Program-made: the position numbers and the translations under genes
Part shown: one piece after another, positions 60,255-64,000 of the stretch
Numbering within the stretch: position 1 is the first letter of the stretch
Layout of the letters: each line of letters begins with the position of its first letter
The notes under the pieces: generated by a model
Told to the model about the DNA's origin: nothing
Database searches by the model: none
Seen by the model: only the letters and a program-made list of their open reading frames with translations
Assembly (NCBI GenBank): GCA_020636575.1
Contig: JACJXP010000001.1
Span: 992,001-1,056,000, forward strand
Length of the DNA: 64,000 nt
Direction of reading: 5' to 3'
Origin: Chitinophagales bacterium
Lineage (GTDB): Bacteria; Bacteroidota; Bacteroidia; Chitinophagales; Chitinophagaceae

Positions 60255-61124
60255 TTATGTAAATTTCCTGATTATTTCCTTAGCAGAATAAATGTAATGC
60301 CCTCCAAATAAAACTGCATGTACCAAAACCGGATAAAGCTGAGTTAGTGAAATACGTTTTTCCCACTCTTTTTCAAGGGGATACACATCGTTATAACCAG
60401 TATAAAAAGAAGTATCAAAACCACCAAATAACCTTGTCATTCCTATATCCATTTCACGATGACCATAATAAACTGCAGGATCAAAAATAGCAGCTTTGCC
60501 TCCGGAGGTGATCATATAATTACCTCCCCAGAGGTCACCATGCAGCAGGGAGGCTGGTTCTTTAGGGAAAATGTTATTTATGTTTTTGCAAAGAGATACT
60601 GTATCTGCCAGGTCTTTTTTATCAAAAACTTTATCTGCGAATAATTTTTGAGCCATCGGTATAATTCTGCATTGAGCATAAAAACTGTTCCAATCTTCCA
60701 GTTGAATATTTGACTGCTGTAAACTCCCGATGAAATTATCCTCCTGCCAGCCAAAAAGGGGTTGAGGTGTTTTATGCATTTGTGCCAGCGCAGCACCAAA
60801 GTTGTACATACTGTTCTTTTGAATTGGATCTTTATCCAGCCATTCGAGCAAAAGATATTGATACTGTCCACTGATCCCATACCTGATTACTTTAGCTACA
60901 ATAAGAGAGAAGCTTTTTTTTAATGCTTCTAATCCTTTTGCCTCTTTCTCAAACATTAAGGGATATCTTTCTGCATCGTTGATCTTCAGGAAATATTTGT
61001 TTGCATTGTCAGCCACACAAAAACACTGGTTAATATCACCACCGTGAACGGAAGTAATATTAATGATGCTAATACCCGAAGTAGTACCAATTGAACGAAT
61101 AATATCTGTAGGAAATGCTGACAT
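60255..61124 (-). CDS. Fructosamine kinase family protein
   Basis: Fructosamine-3-kinases phosphorylate sugar adducts on protein amines so that they break down, a protein deglycation step. From the ATG at 61124 the product is 289 residues: N-lobe FLKINDAERYPLMFEKEAKG, hinge LLLEWLDKD, catalytic loop LLHGDLWGGNYM and metal-binding FDPAVYYGHREMDIGMTRLF, with HAVLFGGHYIYSAKEII at the end. All family landmarks are present. The Ate-like gene follows 14 nt later. The DinB-like exported gene is divergent. Confidence 0.92.
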   Translation of the reverse strand: MSAFPTDIIRSIGTTSGISIINITSVHGGDINQCFCVADNANKYFLKINDAERYPLMFEKEAKGLEALKKSFSLIVAKVIRYGISGQYQYLLLEWLDKDPIQKNSMYNFGAALAQMHKTPQPLFGWQEDNFIGSLQQSNIQLEDWNSFYAQCRIIPMAQKLFADKVFDKKDLADTVSLCKNINNIFPKEPASLLHGDLWGGNYMITSGGKAAIFDPAVYYGHREMDIGMTRLFGGFDTSFYTGYNDVYPLEKEWEKRISLTQLYPVLVHAVLFGGHYIYSAKEIIRKFT

Positions 61125-61184
61125 TTTACAAGAGCGGTAATTCAACAAATACAATTTTTTCTACCTTGATAAAAATAATAAACT

Positions 61185-61763
61185 ATGCAACGGATCATTA
61201 TTTTTATAGCATTACTTTTTTCAATCATGTCGCAGGCGCAGGAGAAACCATATTATTACCAGATTCCTGATACGTCAACTGTTTATACTCCGGCTACGGT
61301 AGCGGCAAGACTTGTAGACGGTTTGGGGTTTCGTTATTTCTGGGCCACAGAAGGGCTTACAGAAAAAGATCTTTCCTTCCAGCCTTCAAAAGAAGCAAGA
61401 ACAAGTTTTGAGACAATAGAACATATTTATGGGCTGACCAATGTATTGCTCAATGCTGTGAATGAAAGACCAACGGGACCGGCTCAGCAGGAAAAAATGA
61501 GTTACACAGAGCTCAGGGAAAAAACACTGCAAAATATCCGCACTGCAAGTGAAATATTAAAAAGCGCTGACGCAGATCTTAATAATTATGATATGGTATT
61601 TGAAAGAAATAATAACAGGCAGCGTTATCCATTCTGGAATCTTATCAATGGACCCATATCGGATGCGTTATGGCATGTGGGGCAGGTGGTTACTTTCCGA
61701 AGATCGTCAGGCAATCCTTTACCGGCCGGAGTAAATGTACTCAGAGGAATAAAATCAGATTAA
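61185..61763 (+). CDS. Exported DinB-superfamily-like protein
   Basis: The 192-residue protein has a signal peptide (RIIIFIALLFSIMSQAQ) followed by a four-helix DinB-like domain with histidines at typical positions: SFETIEHIYGLTNVLLNAV and ISDALWHVGQVVTFRRSSG. A periplasmic location is unusual for DinB folds but occurs in Bacteroidota. Function unknown. It is convergent with the SWIB gene, with a bidirectional terminator between. Confidence 0.75.
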   Translation: MQRIIIFIALLFSIMSQAQEKPYYYQIPDTSTVYTPATVAARLVDGLGFRYFWATEGLTEKDLSFQPSKEARTSFETIEHIYGLTNVLLNAVNERPTGPAQQEKMSYTELREKTLQNIRTASEILKSADADLNNYDMVFERNNNRQRYPFWNLINGPISDALWHVGQVVTFRRSSGNPLPAGVNVLRGIKSD

Positions 61764-61780
61764 CTGAGACCGATAAAACA

Positions 61781-61807
61781 AAAAGGGCATTCATTGAATG
61801 CCCTTTT
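61781..61807. terminator. Bidirectional terminator between the DinB-like and SWIB genes
   Basis: AAAAGGGCATTC-att-GAATGCCCTTTT is a perfect 12-pair stem whose A- and T-tracts allow use from either side. Confidence 0.85.
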
Positions 61808-61828
61808 ACTTATTTGATAAAACCGGTA

Positions 61829-62221
61829 TTAACTCAGGTTTTTATTCAGGTGCTTAGCCATATCAAACATAGATACCTGTGACTTTCCACCGAAAACTGG
61901 TTTCAGTTTTGCATCAGCATTGATCATACGTCTATTCTTAGCATCCTGTAATTTGTTGGCTTTAATGTAAACCCATATTTTCTTAACAGCCTCAGTACGG
62001 GGAACTGCTTTGCTGCCAATTACAGCAGCTAAAGCTGCGCTTGGAGTAAGCGCCTTCATAAAGGCTGCATTTGGTTTGCGGGCTGATTTCTTTTTAGCGG
62101 GTTTTTTCTTAGCTGCTTTTTTAGGGGCAGCTTTCTTAGCGGCCTTTTTTACGGCCTTCTTGGCGGGCTTTTTTGCTGCCTTTTTTGCAGCTTTTTTGGC
62201 GGGTTTTTTCTTTGTTGCCAT
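61829..62221 (-). CDS. SWIB/MDM2-domain protein with histone-H1-like tail
   Basis: The 130-residue protein has two parts. Residues 1-48 are almost only Lys, Ala and Pro (AKKAAKKPAKKAVKKAAKKA), like the C-terminal tail of histone H1. Residues about 55-130 form a SWIB domain (ALTPSAALAAVIGSKAVPR, KKIWVYIKANKLQDAKNRRM, MFDMAKHLNKNL). SWIB domains occur in eukaryotic chromatin remodellers and in some bacteria, where they are linked to DNA. This protein probably binds and shapes the nucleoid. A -7 element is upstream. Confidence 0.9.
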   Translation of the reverse strand: MATKKKPAKKAAKKAAKKPAKKAVKKAAKKAAPKKAAKKKPAKKKSARKPNAAFMKALTPSAALAAVIGSKAVPRTEAVKKIWVYIKANKLQDAKNRRMINADAKLKPVFGGKSQVSMFDMAKHLNKNLS

Positions 62222-62267
62222 TTGATTTTAATTTAGAATGTTAACGGGTATTCTTTTTTACCAATGT

Positions 62268-62275
62268 CAAATATA
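62268..62275 (-). promoter_or_regulatory. -7 element of the SWIB promoter
   Basis: On the minus strand TATATTTG matches TAnnTTTG exactly, 46 nt before the start codon. The rest of 62222-62553 is AT-rich and gene-free; it also holds the palindrome AAAATGTACATTTT at 62365-62378. Confidence 0.45.
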
Positions 62276-62364
62276 GAGTATTTTAATACATAGGAGCATG
62301 ATGAATATTTTTTTATTCAACCTTTTATTTTCATTGGGGAAATGGGGTTAAAAACAAGGGTTTA

Positions 62365-62378
62365 AAAATGTACATTTT
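62365..62378. promoter_or_regulatory. Perfect palindrome between divergent genes
   Basis: AAAATGTACATTTT is a 14-bp perfect palindrome in the intergenic region between the SWIB gene and the kinase gene. It might be a binding site for a dimeric regulator; AT-rich DNA makes such a palindrome less surprising. Confidence 0.3.
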
Positions 62379-62553
62379 CATGTCAAAAGCAGGTGCCTGA
62401 AACTGCCTTTTTTATCCATTAACAAAGGATATCTTAGTTTAATAAGAGAAAAAAACATAGAATTTTAGGCAACCGATTGCATGCTTTTTCCTCTGAAATT
62501 TATTCTATTTTCATTGGGACGGCACGGAATAAATACATGAGTCAGCTTGTTTT

Positions 62554-63588
62554 ATGAAGGAAAGCATACTACAATATTTTGGATTTTCAGGGGGAACAGC
62601 AGTTGTAATCCCTATACAACAGGGGTTGATCAATCATACCTGGAAGGTAACGGCAGGTAACGAACATTTCATTCTTCAGCGGGTAAACGAGAAGGTGTTT
62701 CAGCATCCTTTTGACATTGCACATAACACTTCCTTTATAGGAGAACACCTGGCTGTCCATCATCCGGATTATTACTTTGTAAATGCTCTTCCTCCAAAAA
62801 ACAGCCCTGTAATGCTGCATGATAAGGAAGAAGGGTACTTCCGCCTTTTACCATTCGTTAGAGGTTCACATGCCAAAACCGTAGCAGCTACCCCTGAGCA
62901 AGCCTACGAGGCTGCATTACAGTTTGGTCGATTTACAGCGGTATGCAAGGGTTTGGATTGCAGCAAACTAAAGATTACTATCCCGTCTTTTCACAACTTG
63001 TCGTTATACCATAAGAAATACCGGGATGCTGTAGTTAACGGGGAGCCATCCAGGATAAAAGAAGCATCAGATCTCACAAAACAATTAAATGAGTGGTCAT
63101 TCATTGTAGATGAGTATGAAAAAATATGCGAGGATCCTGAATTCCGGCAACGGGTAACTCATCATGATACCAAGATCAGCAATGTACTTTTCAATGAAGA
63201 CGATAAGGGTATTTGTGTGATAGATCTGGATACGGTAATGCCCGGTTATTTTATCAGCGATGCCGGGGATATGTTGCGTACCTGCCTTTCGCCTGTGAGT
63301 GAAGAGGAAACAGATCTTCAGCAGGTCGAAGTAAGAAATGATTATTATACCGCCATCAGGGATGGCTATATGAAAGAAATGCATCCGCATCTTAGCAAAA
63401 TCGAAGAAGAGCATTTCTTTTTTTCAGGCTTATTTATGACTTATATGCAGGCTATCCGCTTTTTAACGGATCATTTGAGTAATGATGTTTACTATGGAGC
63501 GGCTTACCCCGGACATAATTTTAACAGGGCAAAAAACCAGGTTATGCTATTAAGGCTGATGCTCGAGAAAGAAAGTATATTGAAATAA
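62554..63588 (+). CDS. APH-family kinase, possibly N-acetylhexosamine 1-kinase-like
   Basis: The 344-residue protein has a protein-kinase-like fold of the aminoglycoside phosphotransferase family: N-lobe HTWKVTAGNEHFILQRVNEK, catalytic loop VTHHDTKISNVLFNEDDKGI, and metal-binding VIDLDTVMPGYFISDAGDML. The DTKxxNxLF and DLDTVMPG forms resemble NahK-type sugar 1-kinases more than drug-resistance enzymes, so a sugar substrate such as N-acetylhexosamine is likely, though unproven. A secreted-protein gene starts 14 nt later. Confidence 0.85.
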   Translation: MKESILQYFGFSGGTAVVIPIQQGLINHTWKVTAGNEHFILQRVNEKVFQHPFDIAHNTSFIGEHLAVHHPDYYFVNALPPKNSPVMLHDKEEGYFRLLPFVRGSHAKTVAATPEQAYEAALQFGRFTAVCKGLDCSKLKITIPSFHNLSLYHKKYRDAVVNGEPSRIKEASDLTKQLNEWSFIVDEYEKICEDPEFRQRVTHHDTKISNVLFNEDDKGICVIDLDTVMPGYFISDAGDMLRTCLSPVSEEETDLQQVEVRNDYYTAIRDGYMKEMHPHLSKIEEEHFFFSGLFMTYMQAIRFLTDHLSNDVYYGAAYPGHNFNRAKNQVMLLRLMLEKESILK

Positions 63589-63602
63589 TTCTTTTTAGGA
63601 GC

Positions 63603-64000
63603 ATGAGAAAAATTTGCATATCAGTTTTGTCGTTATTCCTTGGGTTAAGCTTAAGGTGCCAAGATTTTAATAATATAAGCAGGTATATATTAGAAATAAG
63701 TTACTCGACAAAAGAATTTAAAAAAGTTCAATTTTGTTATTTATTTGAAGAAACAAATCCTTTAAATGAATTAACTAATAAGTTACTTGTAGGAGAAAAA
63801 TCGTATAAGATTAACTATATATTTAAGCCTAGTTCACCTGTGGCATATTTTTTATGTTGTGAAAAGCAAAGCTTGAATTGGGATCAATTTGATATCAAAT
63901 CAATAAAAAGTGAATTTACTCCTGAATGGGAAAAAAAGTATTCAGATCTATTTGAAGTAAACTATGAGTTATATGGGGGAAACCTAAAACTCCATGTTAT
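63603..64000 (+). CDS. Exported protein, 5' part only (cut by the window end)
   Basis: An ATG at 63603 opens a frame of 132 codons that runs to the window end without a stop. The start MRKICISVLSLFLGLSLRCQ is a signal peptide. The mature part is rich in Phe, Tyr, Lys and Asn and shows no family I know. The DNA is much more AT-rich than the neighbouring genes, which may mean transfer from another source. It begins 14 nt after the kinase gene and may be co-transcribed with it. Confidence 0.65.
   Translation, partial: MRKICISVLSLFLGLSLRCQDFNNISRYILEISYSTKEFKKVQFCYLFEETNPLNELTNKLLVGEKSYKINYIFKPSSPVAYFLCCEKQSLNWDQFDIKSIKSEFTPEWEKKYSDLFEVNYELYGGNLKLHV

Noticed and set aside
62010..62225. Hydrophobic frame antisense to the H1-like tail
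   Set aside because: Antisense of Lys/Ala repeats always yields Phe/Ala-like strings; no independent support.
1..64000. tRNA, rRNA, riboswitches, prophage or insertion sequences
   Set aside because: I read the intergenic gaps for cloverleaf, transposase and terminal repeat patterns and found none that I can support; a tRNAscan-SE and Infernal run would settle it.

Overview
The window is a contiguous chromosomal segment of a Bacteroidota bacterium, most likely of the Chitinophagaceae type. This rests on the gene content: GLPGLI-family protein, outer-membrane beta-barrel proteins with an N-terminal carboxypeptidase-regulatory-like domain, Rho with a long low-complexity insertion, short Crp-type regulators, and a histone-H1-like tail fused to SWIB. 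It also rests on several promoters that fit the Bacteroidota consensus (TTTG or TTG, about 20 nt, then TAnnTTTG). I saw no tRNA, rRNA, CRISPR array, insertion sequence or prophage. The genus call is an inference.

Layout. 1-10.2 kb is one leftward run: small membrane protein, Crp-type regulator, DUF1801, VanZ-like, NagX-like acyltransferase, selD, a secreted protein, mnmH, rho and a GT4 glycosyltransferase. selD plus mnmH form a complete minimal route for 2-selenouridine in tRNA. 10.2-14.5 kb has asnS and a secreted TPR-CHAT protease-like protein with six nearly identical 42-residue repeats. 14.5-17 kb has a universal stress protein, an orphan ExbD-like protein and a DUF3089 lipoprotein. 17.2-20.3 kb is a SnoaL-like/PadR/PspC operon behind a promoter that carries a long inverted repeat. 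20.4-26.7 kb has gcvT, an SRPBCC protein, comB and a SWIM-SNF2 helicase.

26.8-37.5 kb is the most suggestive region: two paralogous outer-membrane beta-barrel proteins, a Gfo/Idh/MocA oxidoreductase, a GLPGLI protein and, divergent from it, a histidine kinase/response regulator pair. The promoters of the second barrel gene and of the GLPGLI gene share three ATTAAC-type boxes at identical spacing to each other and to the -7 element. This points to one regulon, probably run by the adjacent OmpR-type regulator.

37.6-39.7 kb is a tandem pair of lipoprotein dihaem cytochromes c. 40.3-43 kb is an AlgI-type MBOAT/DHHW acetylation pair. 43.2-49.3 kb has rpoN, a GHL10 glycosidase, a MarR regulator with a probable operator in the promoter of the gene upstream, DinB and radical SAM/SPASM genes. 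49.4-57.6 kb is mostly envelope and housekeeping genes (YkuD-type L,D-transpeptidase, AI-2E, MATE, htpG, LEA2-like lipoprotein, glycine-zipper lipoprotein, DUF2784). 57.6-64 kb holds a translationally coupled PAS/metallo-beta-lactamase-fold pair, an arginyltransferase-like protein beside a fructosamine kinase, a DinB-like exported protein, the SWIB protein, an APH-type sugar kinase and the 5' part of an AT-rich secreted protein cut by the window edge.
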